Shown: positions 1-6,820, counted from the first letter of the stretch. The stretch is DNA of 13,107 bases from Nitrospira sp. UBA2082 (GCA_002331335.1 DCZO01000005.1:19174-32280), one strand, 5' to 3'. A program made the numbers and translations. Notes: generated by a model not told the origin, from the letters alone.

Positions 1-335
1 TCCATCGAGCCGTAGTTGCCCTGACCATCCACGAGCGGATAGCGCATGTTGAAATCCTGCGCCATCCTGACGAGCGTGTCGTAAATCGCCGAGTCGCCAT
101 GGGGATGGTAATTGCCCATGATCTCGCCCACGATCTTGGCGGACTTGCGGTACGCCCGATTGGAGGCGAGGCCCATCTCGTTCATGCCGAAGAGGATGCG
201 ACGATGGACCGGCTTGAGTCCGTCGCGGACGTCGGGCAGCGCGCGCCCCACGATCACGCTCATCGCGTAATCCAGGTACGACGATTTCATCTCGTCTTCG
301 ATCGCGATGTGGCCTAATCTCTCGTCAGGCGGCAT
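1..335 (-). CDS. gyrA: DNA gyrase subunit A, N-terminal 111 codons (cut by window edge)
   Basis: Gyrase subunit A is the DNA-breaking and rejoining half of the A2B2 type II topoisomerase that introduces negative supercoils. The translated 111 residues are typical of its N-terminal domain: the run from about residue 40 (GLKPVHRRILFGM) and the HPHGDSAIYD segment at residues 77-86. This segment is the quinolone-resistance-determining region. Ser82 and Asp86 match E. coli Ser83 and Asp87, so it looks like the sensitive, wild-type form. The catalytic tyrosine (E. coli Tyr122) lies just beyond the window edge. The ATG at 335-333 has a GAGGAG ribosome site 6-7 bases upstream. It is the last visible gene of the dnaA-dnaN-gyrB-gyrA set, 77 bp after gyrB, and probably shares its transcript. 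That gap contains a short hairpin (398-410, GACGT-loop-ACGTC) without a T-run, so it does not look like a terminator. Identity is certain; nothing can be said about the missing 3' end. Confidence 0.97.
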   Translation of the reverse strand, partial: MPPDERLGHIAIEDEMKSSYLDYAMSVIVGRALPDVRDGLKPVHRRILFGMNEMGLASNRAYRKSAKIVGEIMGNYHPHGDSAIYDTLVRMAQDFNMRYPLVDGQGNYGSM

Positions 336-412
336 TCCGAACTCCTCGTCAACCGTTTCTCGTCACACGTCAATCGACAGAGATTCCTCTTTCGTCCGAC
401 GTTTGACGTCTT

Positions 413-2884
413 TTATACGTCGAGGTTTCTCACTTCGAGCGCGTGGGTCTGAATGAAGTTCCGACGCGGTTCGACTTCATCACCCATCAGGATCGTAAAG
501 ATCTCGTCGACGCCGGTCATGTCTTCCAGCTGCACCCGCAACAAGGTGCGTTTTTCCGGGTCCATCGTGGTCTCCCACAACTGGCCCGGATTCATTTCGC
601 CCAATCCTTTGTACCGCTGGATGCTGAGTCCCTGTTTGCCGATCTCGAGGATGGCCTTCACCGCCTCGGCGGTCGAGAGCAACAGCTGTTCCTGGCCTTT
701 GGCCTTGAGCCTGTAGGGGAGACGCCCGATCCCGATCGCCGACGGCGTGAGCTTCTGGAGTTCTCGGAAATCGGCGGAGCCGACCATGTCGTGCGTGATG
801 TCCAGCTGATGCAGTGTGCCGTTGGCATGGAGGCGGCACGTAATCTTGTTCGACTGATGTTCCTCATCCGGCCATATCTCGATCGCCGGCTCGAGTTTTG
901 GAAACACGAGCTGAAGCGTCTTCTTCACATTCGCAACCGCCCGAGTGAGCGCCTCACGATTCTTCAGCAGGTCGCGATCGAGCCCCGGCTCGTCTACGAA
1001 GGTCCGCAGCATGGCCGATTCGTGCGGTTTCTTGTTGAGCCGGGCCAGCAGTGTCTCGAAGGCAATCATCTTTTTGAGGATGGGCAACAGCCGACGCCCG
1101 GTCACGAACCCTTGAGCCCCTTCGACATAGAGTTCGACGTCTTCGACGGCCAAGTCGGCCAGATACTCGTTCAGCGCGTTCTCGTCCTTCAAGTACCGCT
1201 CGGTCTTGCCTTTTTTCACTTTGAAGAGCGGAGGCTGGGCGATGTAGATGTATCCGCGCTCGAGCAGTTCCGGCATCTGTCGGAAAAAGAAGGTCAGCAG
1301 CAAGGTCCGAATGTGGCTGCCGTCCACATCGGCGTCGGTCATCAGGATGATCTTGTTGTAGCGCGCCTTGGCGATGTCGAATGAGTCCTTGTCGCTCTTG
1401 TCTCCTTCTTCCCGTTTGCGGCCGATTCCCGTCCCCAGCGCCATGATGAGCGTGCGGATTTCGTCGCTCGTCAGCATCTTGTCGAAGCGCGCTTTCTCGA
1501 CGTTCAGAATTTTTCCTTTGAGCGGCAGGATCGCCTGGAACTTGCGGTCGCGTCCTTGTTTCGCCGAGCCGCCCGCCGAATCGCCCTCGACGATGTACAG
1601 CTCGCTGAGCGCCGGATCCTTCTCCGAACAATCGGCCAGCTTGCCGGGAAGCGATCCCCCGTCGAGCGCGCTCTTGCGCCGGATCAGATCCTTCGCTTTG
1701 CGGGCCGCTTCGCGGGCACGGGCCGCGTCGAGCGCCTTGCCGATGATCTTGCGCGCAACCGGCGGGTTTTCCTCGAAATAGGCGCCCAGCTTCTCGTTGA
1801 CCGCCGTCTCCACGACGCCTTTGACTTCGCTGTTGCCGAGTTTCGCCTTGGTCTGTCCCTCGAACTGGGGATTGCGGACTTTGACGCTGACGACGGCAGT
1901 GAGCCCTTCACGCACGTCGTCTCCGGTGAGCGACTCGGTCTCTTTCTTCAGCAACTCGTTTGCGTTCGCGTAGTTGTTGATGGTGCGCGTCAGCGCGGCT
2001 TTGAAACCGACCAAGTGCGTGCCACCCTCCTTCGTGTTGATATTGTTGGCGAAGGAGAAGAGATTCTCGGCATAGCTGTCGTTGTACTGGAGGGCGACCT
2101 CCAGGATCATGTCGGGCTTCTCGACCTTGACGTAAATCGGTTTGTGCAGCGGCGTCTTCGCTTCGTTCAAGTGTTCGACGAAGGAGACGATGCCGCCCTT
2201 GTACAGGAAGGTCTGTTCCTTGGCCGGCTCTTTCCGCTCGTCTTTCAGCGCGATCGAGAGGCCTTTGTTCAAGAAGGCGAGTTCGCGCAGCCGTTGGGCC
2301 AAGACGTCGAAACTGAATTCGAGTGTTTCGAAAATCTGCCCGTCCGGCTTGAACCGGACCTTCGTGCCGCGCCGTTTCGTGACGCCGGTGCTCTTCAACG
2401 GCGCATCCGGCTTGCCTCGCTCGTACCGCTGCTCGAAGACCTGCCCATCCTGCCAGATCTCCAGTTCGAGCCACTCCGACAGCGCGTTCACGACCGAAAT
2501 GCCCACACCATGGAGTCCGCCTGACACGGTATAGGCGCCTTGCTCGAACTTGCCGCCCGCGTGCAAGACGGTCAAGGCGACTTCGGCGGCGGATTTCTTT
2601 TGCGTCGGATGCATACCGGTGGGAATGCCGCGCCCGTTGTCGACGACCGTCACGCTGCCGTCGATGTGGATCGTGACGTCGATCGACTCGCCGAAACCCG
2701 CCATGTGTTCATCGACGCTGTTGTCGACGACCTCGTAGACGAGATGGTGCAGCCCGTCAACGCCGGTGCTGCCGATGTACATGGCCGGCCGCTTGCGGAC
2801 GGCGTCCAGGCCCTCGAGGACCTTGATTTGATCCGCGCTGTAGCTGTCGGATTTGGGGCTGACCTTCGTTTCGTCGGCGGCCAT
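413..2884 (-). CDS. gyrB: DNA gyrase subunit B, long (Gram-negative type) form, 823 aa
   Basis: This is the ATPase subunit of DNA gyrase; it closes on a DNA segment and drives strand passage with GyrA. The GHKL ATPase domain comes first: EVVDNSVDEH at residues 51-60 (catalytic Glu51, Mg-binding Asn55), VDNGRGIPTG at 81-90 (Asp82), and the glycine-rich lid SGGLHGVGIS at 121-130. The transducer domain follows. The TOPRIM domain has EGDSAGGS at 433-440, PLKGKILNVEKAR at 454-466 and DADVDGSH at 517-524. An extra block of roughly 165 residues (about 580-745) then splits the TOPRIM region from QRYKGLGEMN (756-765). This matches the long E. coli-type GyrB (804 aa) rather than the roughly 640-residue form. 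I chose the ATG at 2884 because it has an AGGAG site 4 bases upstream and yields MAADETKVSP. A GTG at 2929 would add 15 residues but starts in spacer-like sequence. The gene lies 69 bp after dnaN. Confidence 0.97.
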   Translation of the reverse strand: MAADETKVSPKSDSYSADQIKVLEGLDAVRKRPAMYIGSTGVDGLHHLVYEVVDNSVDEHMAGFGESIDVTIHIDGSVTVVDNGRGIPTGMHPTQKKSAAEVALTVLHAGGKFEQGAYTVSGGLHGVGISVVNALSEWLELEIWQDGQVFEQRYERGKPDAPLKSTGVTKRRGTKVRFKPDGQIFETLEFSFDVLAQRLRELAFLNKGLSIALKDERKEPAKEQTFLYKGGIVSFVEHLNEAKTPLHKPIYVKVEKPDMILEVALQYNDSYAENLFSFANNINTKEGGTHLVGFKAALTRTINNYANANELLKKETESLTGDDVREGLTAVVSVKVRNPQFEGQTKAKLGNSEVKGVVETAVNEKLGAYFEENPPVARKIIGKALDAARAREAARKAKDLIRRKSALDGGSLPGKLADCSEKDPALSELYIVEGDSAGGSAKQGRDRKFQAILPLKGKILNVEKARFDKMLTSDEIRTLIMALGTGIGRKREEGDKSDKDSFDIAKARYNKIILMTDADVDGSHIRTLLLTFFFRQMPELLERGYIYIAQPPLFKVKKGKTERYLKDENALNEYLADLAVEDVELYVEGAQGFVTGRRLLPILKKMIAFETLLARLNKKPHESAMLRTFVDEPGLDRDLLKNREALTRAVANVKKTLQLVFPKLEPAIEIWPDEEHQSNKITCRLHANGTLHQLDITHDMVGSADFRELQKLTPSAIGIGRLPYRLKAKGQEQLLLSTAEAVKAILEIGKQGLSIQRYKGLGEMNPGQLWETTMDPEKRTLLRVQLEDMTGVDEIFTILMGDEVEPRRNFIQTHALEVRNLDV

Positions 2885-2953
2885 TCTGCTCCTACGAGTC
2901 GGTGATGGGCGGAGGCGTTCCTTCGTCACTCATCACAGATCACCTGTCACGGA

Positions 2954-4081
2954 TCAAATCTTGATCGGCATGACGACGCATTTGAACCCGGGGCTCTCGG
3001 GCTCTTGGATCAAACAGGGGCTGAGCGGTGTCTCCATCTGCAACGACACGTTCTCGCCATCCATGACGCCGAACACATCCAAGAGATAGCGGGCATTGAA
3101 GCCGGAGCTGTGGGCCTCGCCCTCGTAGCGGGCGGGCAGTTCTTCCGTCGCTTCGCCGTAGTCCGGACTGCTGGAAAACAGCGTCATCTTTCCCGGTTCG
3201 AACGACACCTTCACGGCACTGGCCTTGTCCTTCGACAGTACCGAGACGCGCCGCAGGGCGCTTTCCAGCTCCAGACGATTCACGCTGATGCGTCGGCCGC
3301 CTTCTTTGGGAATCACCTGTTGATAATTGGGGTAGTTGCCTTCCATCAGCCGTGACGTCAGCAACAGCCCGCTCTTTCGGAAGATCATCATGTTCTTCGC
3401 AAAGCCGATGAGCGGCTCGGTATCGCCCCCCTCTTCCAACAAGCGCCGCATTTCGTGCGCGGCTTTCTTCGGAATGATGGCCTTGATTTCCTGGGGGGCT
3501 CCCTTGCTGCCGGCTTTGCCCACTTCCTGCTCTGCCACGGCCAAGCGATGGCCGTCGGTACCGACCAATCGCAGTGTGGTCTTCTTGTCGGTCGTGACCA
3601 GAGTGACCAAGAGGCCGTTCAGAATGTAGCGGGCGTCGTTGTCGCCGGCGGCAAACAGCGTCTTGCGGATCAACTCGAGCAGACCGTCGCCCGACAGTGG
3701 GATCAGCCCTTCCCGCTCAATAGCCGGCAGCGCGGGATAATCGGCGCTTGGCAGTCCGACGATCTTGAATTGGCTCTTCCCGGCCTGAATCGTCGTCCAG
3801 TTGTTGTCCCCCGCCGTCAACTCGATGTCCCCCGGAGGCAATTCCTTGATGATCTCGAACAGTTTACGCGCCGAGATGGTCACGCCGCCGGGTTTGAGTA
3901 CGGTCGCTTTGTACAAGCCCCGCATGCCGATTTCGAGATCCGTCGCGACAATCTCTGCCCCCTCTTGTTTCACCTCCAACAGGATGTTCGACAGGATGGG
4001 CATTGTATTGCGTTTCTCCACGACCCCCTGCACCCGTTGCAATCCGGTCAACAGTTCGTCTCGTCCGATCCGTACTTTCAT
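2954..4081 (-). CDS. dnaN: DNA polymerase III beta sliding clamp, 375 aa
   Basis: This ring-shaped clamp encircles DNA and tethers the replicative polymerase and other clamp-binding proteins. Its 375 residues fit the family (E. coli 366). Recognisable parts are the start MKVRIGRDELLTGLQRVQGV, TMPILSNILLEV at about 26-37, DYPALP in the first repeat, the interdomain GTDGHRLAVAE region, NYPNYQQVIP in the second domain, and the C-terminal VMPIKI, which matches VMPMRL of E. coli and belongs to the partner-binding end. I chose the ATG at 4081 because it gives the canonical start and has GGGAG 8 bases upstream. A TTG at 4096 would add only five residues. The 22-bp gap after dnaA indicates co-transcription. 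The stop is TGA at 2956-2954. No anomaly was seen. Confidence 0.97.
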   Translation of the reverse strand: MKVRIGRDELLTGLQRVQGVVEKRNTMPILSNILLEVKQEGAEIVATDLEIGMRGLYKATVLKPGGVTISARKLFEIIKELPPGDIELTAGDNNWTTIQAGKSQFKIVGLPSADYPALPAIEREGLIPLSGDGLLELIRKTLFAAGDNDARYILNGLLVTLVTTDKKTTLRLVGTDGHRLAVAEQEVGKAGSKGAPQEIKAIIPKKAAHEMRRLLEEGGDTEPLIGFAKNMMIFRKSGLLLTSRLMEGNYPNYQQVIPKEGGRRISVNRLELESALRRVSVLSKDKASAVKVSFEPGKMTLFSSSPDYGEATEELPARYEGEAHSSGFNARYLLDVFGVMDGENVSLQMETPLSPCLIQEPESPGFKCVVMPIKI

Positions 4082-4103
4082 GGCGGGATCTCCCAAAAAA
4101 CTC

Positions 4104-5447
4104 TCAGCTTCGCAGTATCTTTTCTTTCAGCGTCTCGATCGTCGTGTGCAGCACCGTGTCGGTCTCTCTCGCCTTCGCGACTTGGCGGCAGGCGTGAATG
4201 ATGGTCGTGTGGTCCTTGCCTCCGAATTGGCGGCCGATTTCCGGGTAGGAGGCATCGGTGAGTTCGCGGCACAGGTACATCGCGATTTGACGGGGATGCA
4301 CGAGCGTCTTGCTCCTACGCCGGGATTTCAACTCGGTCATCTTCACGTGGAACTGCGTGCACACCGCTTCCTGAATGTCGTCCATCGCAACGATCTTCTT
4401 CTTATTGCCGATCAAATCTCGGAGGACGGTCTTCGCCATCTCGAGTGTGATGACCTGACCCGTTAAGGACGCATAGGCCCCCAGGCGCACCAGGCTGCCT
4501 TCGAGCTCACGGATGTTGCTCTTCATCGTGTTCGACAGAAACTGAATCACGTCTTCCGGCAACTTGACGCCTTCGTCCTCCGATTTCTTTCTCAAGATCG
4601 CAATGCGCGTCTCGACATCGGGAGGCTGCAAGTCCGCGATCAATCCCCACTCAAACCGCGAACGCAACCGCTCTTCGATGTCCGGCATGTCTTTCGGAAA
4701 CCGGTCGCTCGAGAGGACGATCTGCTTATGCCCTTCGTACAAGGAATTGAACGTGTGAAAGAACTCCTCTTGCGTCCGCTCCTTCCCGACGAGAAACTGG
4801 ATGTCATCGATCATCAGCATGTCGATGTGCCGGTAGCGTTTCCTGAGATCCGCCATCTTGTCGTACCGGATCGAGTTGATGACCTCGTTGGTAAACTGCT
4901 CTGTCGTCAGATAGGCGATACGTAGATCCGTGCGCTCGGCGACATGGTTTCCGATCGCGTTCAATAAATGGGTTTTGCCGAGACCGACGCCTCCATAAAT
5001 GAAGAGCGGGTTATACGTCTTTCCGGGCTGGTCTGCCACGGCCATGCATGCGGCATGGGCAAACTGATTACCGGCCCCGACGACGAAATTGTCGAAGGTG
5101 TACTTCGGATTGAGCTGGATCCCCCGGCGAGCCTTCGGTAGTCCCGCAGATCGAGCCGCATTGAGAGCTGCTTGAGGGTCCTGTTGCCGAGCGGGTGGCT
5201 TCGAGAAAATCACGAAATTAACCGCCAGGTTGCCACCTCCCCGCGCCGTTGAGACCGCCTCGGCAAGCAGCGTGGCGTAGTGGGTATGGAGCCAGTCACC
5301 AAAAAACTTATTGGGAACACCGATATGGGCTGTCGAGTCTTCTATCCGGTCCAACTGCGCAGGAATAAACCAGGTGTCGTATACCTGTCGTGGGACTTTC
5401 GCTTGAATATACTGCAAAGCTTCCTGCCAAACTGTCTCAACACTCAT
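4104..5447 (-). CDS. dnaA: Chromosomal replication initiator DnaA, 447 aa
   Basis: DnaA is an AAA+ ATPase that binds DnaA boxes at the origin, melts DNA and recruits the helicase loader machinery; it also acts as a transcription regulator. All four domains are visible. Domain I is the first about 75 residues (VWQEALQYIQ, TWFIPAQL). A short linker lies at about 80-110. The AAA+ core starts near YTFDNFVVG (116), with Walker A GGVGLGKTH at 152-160, Walker B LMIDDIQFL at 211-219, sensor 1 around VLSSDRFP (244-251) and the arginine-finger segment near RLRSRF (260-265). The C-terminal DNA-binding domain carries the signature GGKDHTTIIHAC at 409-420. The ATG at 5447 gives the conserved N-terminus but has only a weak AGGAA at about 13 bases. 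The promoter upstream overlaps DnaA boxes, suggesting autoregulation. It is the first gene of the dnaA-dnaN-gyrB-gyrA series. Confidence 0.98.
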   Translation of the reverse strand: MSVETVWQEALQYIQAKVPRQVYDTWFIPAQLDRIEDSTAHIGVPNKFFGDWLHTHYATLLAEAVSTARGGGNLAVNFVIFSKPPARQQDPQAALNAARSAGLPKARRGIQLNPKYTFDNFVVGAGNQFAHAACMAVADQPGKTYNPLFIYGGVGLGKTHLLNAIGNHVAERTDLRIAYLTTEQFTNEVINSIRYDKMADLRKRYRHIDMLMIDDIQFLVGKERTQEEFFHTFNSLYEGHKQIVLSSDRFPKDMPDIEERLRSRFEWGLIADLQPPDVETRIAILRKKSEDEGVKLPEDVIQFLSNTMKSNIRELEGSLVRLGAYASLTGQVITLEMAKTVLRDLIGNKKKIVAMDDIQEAVCTQFHVKMTELKSRRRSKTLVHPRQIAMYLCRELTDASYPEIGRQFGGKDHTTIIHACRQVAKARETDTVLHTTIETLKEKILRS

Positions 5448-5462
5448 AAGTAGCGAAAATTC

Positions 5463-5471
5463 CTATACACA
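5463..5471 (+). promoter_or_regulatory. Weak DnaA box
   Basis: The sequence CTATACACA differs from the consensus TTATCCACA at two positions. It is counted because it lies 3 bases from a much better box and within the dnaA leader, where clustered boxes are expected. Binding is inferred. Confidence 0.35.
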
Positions 5472-5474
5472 GGA

Positions 5475-5483
5475 TTATTCACA
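5475..5483 (+). promoter_or_regulatory. DnaA box, one mismatch
   Basis: TTATTCACA matches the consensus TTATCCACA at 8 of 9 positions. It overlaps the -10 hexamer of the proposed dnaA promoter and faces the opposite way to the perfect box two bases to its right, so the two form an inverted pair. DnaA bound here would block the promoter. Confidence 0.7.
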
Positions 5484-5485
5484 CC

Positions 5486-5494
5486 TGTGGATAA
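5486..5494 (-). promoter_or_regulatory. Perfect-consensus DnaA box
   Basis: TGTGGATAA on the plus strand is the exact complement of TTATCCACA. It lies in the spacer of the proposed dnaA promoter, about 40 bases upstream of the dnaA start codon. It is the only perfect box in the window and the strongest single sign of the origin. Confidence 0.85.
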
Positions 5495-5534
5495 CGTGTC
5501 ATTTTTGACGGTAACCGCTTCCGAGAGAGAGCAT

Positions 5535-5543
5535 GGTGAATAA
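5535..5543 (-). promoter_or_regulatory. Weak DnaA box
   Basis: GGTGAATAA reads TTATTCACC on the minus strand, differing from the consensus at two positions. It lies 41 bases from the perfect box, on the side facing the G-poor region. Confidence 0.35.
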
Positions 5544-5716
5544 CATGTTCTCCGTGTCATTGTCGAGGCTCACTTCTCATTCACTTTCGTTTCACACCTC
5601 TTCCCCAGTGCATACCGGTCTTCTCACAGACTTCCCACACACTTGTACTCAGAGAGGTGAAACGCATTTCCTTTTTCTTACAACAGAGTCTCCGGTTTCC
5701 CCACTATTCGATCTCC

Positions 5717-5743
5717 CTACTCCCACTCCTACGACTACTCCTA
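5717..5743 (-). promoter_or_regulatory. DnaA-trio-like triplet tract (candidate unwinding element)
   Basis: In one phase, the bottom strand carries TAG triplets at 5717, 5729, 5735 and 5741, with GAG, TCG or TGG triplets between. Seven of nine triplets have the central A. The DnaA-trio motif described in Bacillus is written 3'-[G/A]A[T/A]-5', which is TAG in 5' to 3' reading, on the strand that leads away from the DnaA boxes. The orientation fits here. The tract runs into the T-rich sequence at 5744-5753. However, it lies over 200 bp from the good boxes, and only four triplets match strictly, so this is tentative. Confidence 0.3.
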
Positions 5744-5772
5744 ATTTCTTTTCCTGAATGGATACTGAAGAG

Positions 5773-6015
5773 TCATAGGGTCACCACTTTCTCCGCTTTC
5801 AGGACTAACTCTACAAGCTGCCTGTAGGTCAATTGATGTCTGTCCGGAAGACAGTCTGCATGACCAACTTGTATAAAAGCAGCCTGTTGTGAAGCAGTCT
5901 GATCATCTGATTCAGGACTCCTGATATGGATCGTTACATCTTTACATGTAGGATCATACAGGGCAGATGATAGGCTTGATGCCGAGCGTCGAAGTAAGTA
6001 CATAGGAAGGGACAT
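5773..6015 (-). CDS. Probable DsrH/TusB-like small sulfur-relay subunit, 80 aa
   Basis: This short protein resembles the DsrH/TusB subunit of DsrEFH/TusBCD sulfur-transfer complexes. The N-terminus MYLLRRSASS recalls the usual M-hydrophobic-HRS start, and the C-terminus LTYRQLVELVLKAEKVVTL fits the typical end, in which a Y-x-x-x-V segment is followed by a helix and K-V-hydrophobic. Cysteines are at 24 and 55; I cannot say whether either is the sulfur carrier. Position supports the call: it is third in a D-C-B order, 23 bp after the TusC-like gene. Two starts are possible, 6015 and an ATG at 6003 that gives MYLLRRS, closer to the family start. Neither has a clear ribosome site. The similarity is weak when taken alone. 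Confidence is moderate for the gene and lower for the family. Confidence 0.55.
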   Translation of the reverse strand: MSLPMYLLRRSASSLSSALYDPTCKDVTIHIRSPESDDQTASQQAAFIQVGHADCLPDRHQLTYRQLVELVLKAEKVVTL

Positions 6016-6038
6016 GAAATTTACAGTGCGATAAAAAA

Positions 6039-6380
6039 TTAAAACACAAGCGTTCGATCGGCTGACGCAATCAGGTTACGGATACCCTCGTCACTACTGT
6101 ATTCAATGTGAAACTTCTTCCGAAGAGGAGCACGATCAATCTTCGATTGGAGGACAAAAGGAATTTCAAGCTGTTCAATAGAGGGAAGATATTTTTCAAG
6201 GATTTCCACATCGGTAATATCATCCACATCTTCATGAAGGAGACGGACTGATTCACCAAGAAGGACAACCGTCGTGCGGTGAGATCCTGCCACGAGGCCG
6301 AGCGCAATACGCAATGCTTCTACCGGTCGATGGGTTTTTCTTGGATCCTCCTGAATGACAACAACAACATTCTTAGACAT
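6039..6380 (-). CDS. DsrF/TusC-like sulfur-relay subunit, 113 aa
   Basis: DsrF/TusC proteins form the middle subunit of cytoplasmic heterohexamers that pass persulfide sulfur, either for tRNA thiolation (Tus) or sulfur oxidation (Dsr). The fold signs are an opening beta strand (NVVVVIQEDP, 4-13), a helix with EALRIALGLVAG (21-32), a second strand TTVVLLGESVRLL (36-48), an IEQLEIPFVLQ segment (68-78), and the family-like ending NLIASADRTLVF, comparable to the LANYDVILRF end of E. coli TusC. The protein has no cysteine, consistent with a structural rather than sulfur-carrying subunit. It starts 15 bp after the DsrE-like stop. No good ribosome site precedes the ATG. G+C at both ends of the gene is about 37-38%, lower than in hisS or gyrB. 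Whether it serves tRNA modification or energy metabolism cannot be read from the sequence. Confidence 0.68.
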   Translation of the reverse strand: MSKNVVVVIQEDPRKTHRPVEALRIALGLVAGSHRTTVVLLGESVRLLHEDVDDITDVEILEKYLPSIEQLEIPFVLQSKIDRAPLRKKFHIEYSSDEGIRNLIASADRTLVF

Positions 6381-6395
6381 GTGTGCTTGTGAACA

Positions 6396-6713
6396 TTACG
6401 TGAATGATAAAAATGGCTCGCACGCATCGATTATTCCTGAGAGAACAACGAGTCCGGAAAGGGAGATGGCAGGATTGAGGTTTACCGTGGAAACATGGTG
6501 TTGCTGGCAACCATAGGCACAGGCAAACATCTTTACGCCCGACGTGGCGAGTTGTTGATAGAGAGGTGAGCCGATGTTCTTAACCCCCTCATCGATGAGA
6601 TAGAGGTAAACCTCATGCCCAGCCTCGATTGATGCCTGTGCCAACCCATGAACCATCGTCGCGCTCGGATCAGAAGGGGGGAGCGCGAGGAGGAGGCCAA
6701 GTTTACGTTTCAT
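6396..6713 (-). CDS. dsrE: DsrE/TusD-like sulfurtransferase subunit, 105 aa
   Basis: DsrE/TusD is the sulfur-accepting subunit of the DsrEFH/TusBCD complex. Alignment by eye with E. coli TusD is good: a KLGLLLALPPSDPSA strand-loop (4-18), FAQAL-like GLAQASIEAGHEVYLYLIDEGV (23-44), GVKMFACAYGC (59-69) over the TusD segment GVALNICVAAA, and SLSGLVVLSGIIDACEPFLSF (84-104) over [21 protein letters not shown]. Cys65 falls on the known sulfur-carrying Cys78 of TusD; Cys69 is an extra nearby cysteine. At 105 aa it is shorter than TusD (128 aa), mainly through a missing central loop. It is the first of three genes in D-C-B order. The ATG at 6713 has no clear ribosome site. The 107-bp gap after hisS is AT-rich with an imperfect inverted repeat at 6767-6784, and no convincing promoter was found. 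Confidence 0.75.
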   Translation of the reverse strand: MKRKLGLLLALPPSDPSATMVHGLAQASIEAGHEVYLYLIDEGVKNIGSPLYQQLATSGVKMFACAYGCQQHHVSTVNLNPAISLSGLVVLSGIIDACEPFLSFT

Positions 6714-6820
6714 CGTACCAATTCACAGGGTTTACATTAGAGAATCAGTGAGTTAGGTGATATAAGCCTAGTTAAAAACTAAGGATTTTTGAGAGGAAAG
6801 TCAATGGAGAAAAAAGAGGG

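Larger units (their letters stand above)
5474..5502 (-). promoter_or_regulatory. dnaA promoter, sigma70 type, overlapping DnaA boxes
   Basis: Read on the minus strand, ATGACA (5502-5497) and AATAAT (5479-5474) are separated by exactly 17 bases. Each matches the -35 and -10 consensus at 5 of 6 positions. Transcription would start near 5467, giving a leader of about 20 bases. Two good DnaA boxes lie within the -10 and the spacer, so initiator binding should compete with RNA polymerase. That autoregulation is known for other dnaA genes and is inferred here. Confidence 0.6.
5448..5772. other. oriC: Probable chromosomal replication origin (oriC) region
   Basis: This 325-bp non-coding interval lies directly upstream of dnaA, a common place for bacterial origins. 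On the left it holds a perfect DnaA box (5486-5494), a single-mismatch box (5475-5483) and two weaker matches. From about 5570 to 5760 the plus strand is strikingly poor in G: hand counting 5581-5760 gives about 21 G against 63 C. T-rich stretches occur near 5668-5679 and 5744-5753. This part also has an inverted repeat (5588-5600 with 5654-5664), three TCAC motifs at 11-bp steps (5570, 5581, 5592) and a CTA-rich run at 5717-5743. The one long open frame here (5533-5757) encodes a low-complexity Ser/Thr/Pro-rich peptide and is probably chance. That this is oriC is inferred from location and boxes. Confidence 0.72.

Noticed and set aside
443..1384. Long plus-strand frame (313 aa) over gyrB, with several others at 1556-2524 and 2540-2905
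   Set aside because: They lie antisense to a fully conserved gyrB and have no protein-family features; long opposite frames are expected in G+C-rich genes.
2885..2929. GyrB starting at a GTG, 15 residues upstream
   Set aside because: The ATG at 2884 has an AGGAG site directly upstream, and the added residues come from spacer-like sequence.
3455..4201. Plus-strand frame of 248 aa over dnaN and the end of dnaA
   Set aside because: It is antisense to two certain genes, and its product has no recognisable domain.
5533..5757. Plus-strand frame of 74 aa in the origin spacer
   Set aside because: Low-complexity Ser/Thr/Pro product in a strongly pyrimidine-biased non-coding region containing DnaA boxes, with no ribosome site.
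6767..6784. Imperfect inverted repeat CCTAGTT..AACTAAGG as a hisS terminator
   Set aside because: The stem is AT-rich and interrupted, and no T-run follows it in the hisS direction.
6740..6805. Promoter TTGACT for the sulfur-relay-like genes (6799-6804 region)
   Set aside because: No matching -10 hexamer lies at 16-19 bases; the best is TAGTTT with three matches.
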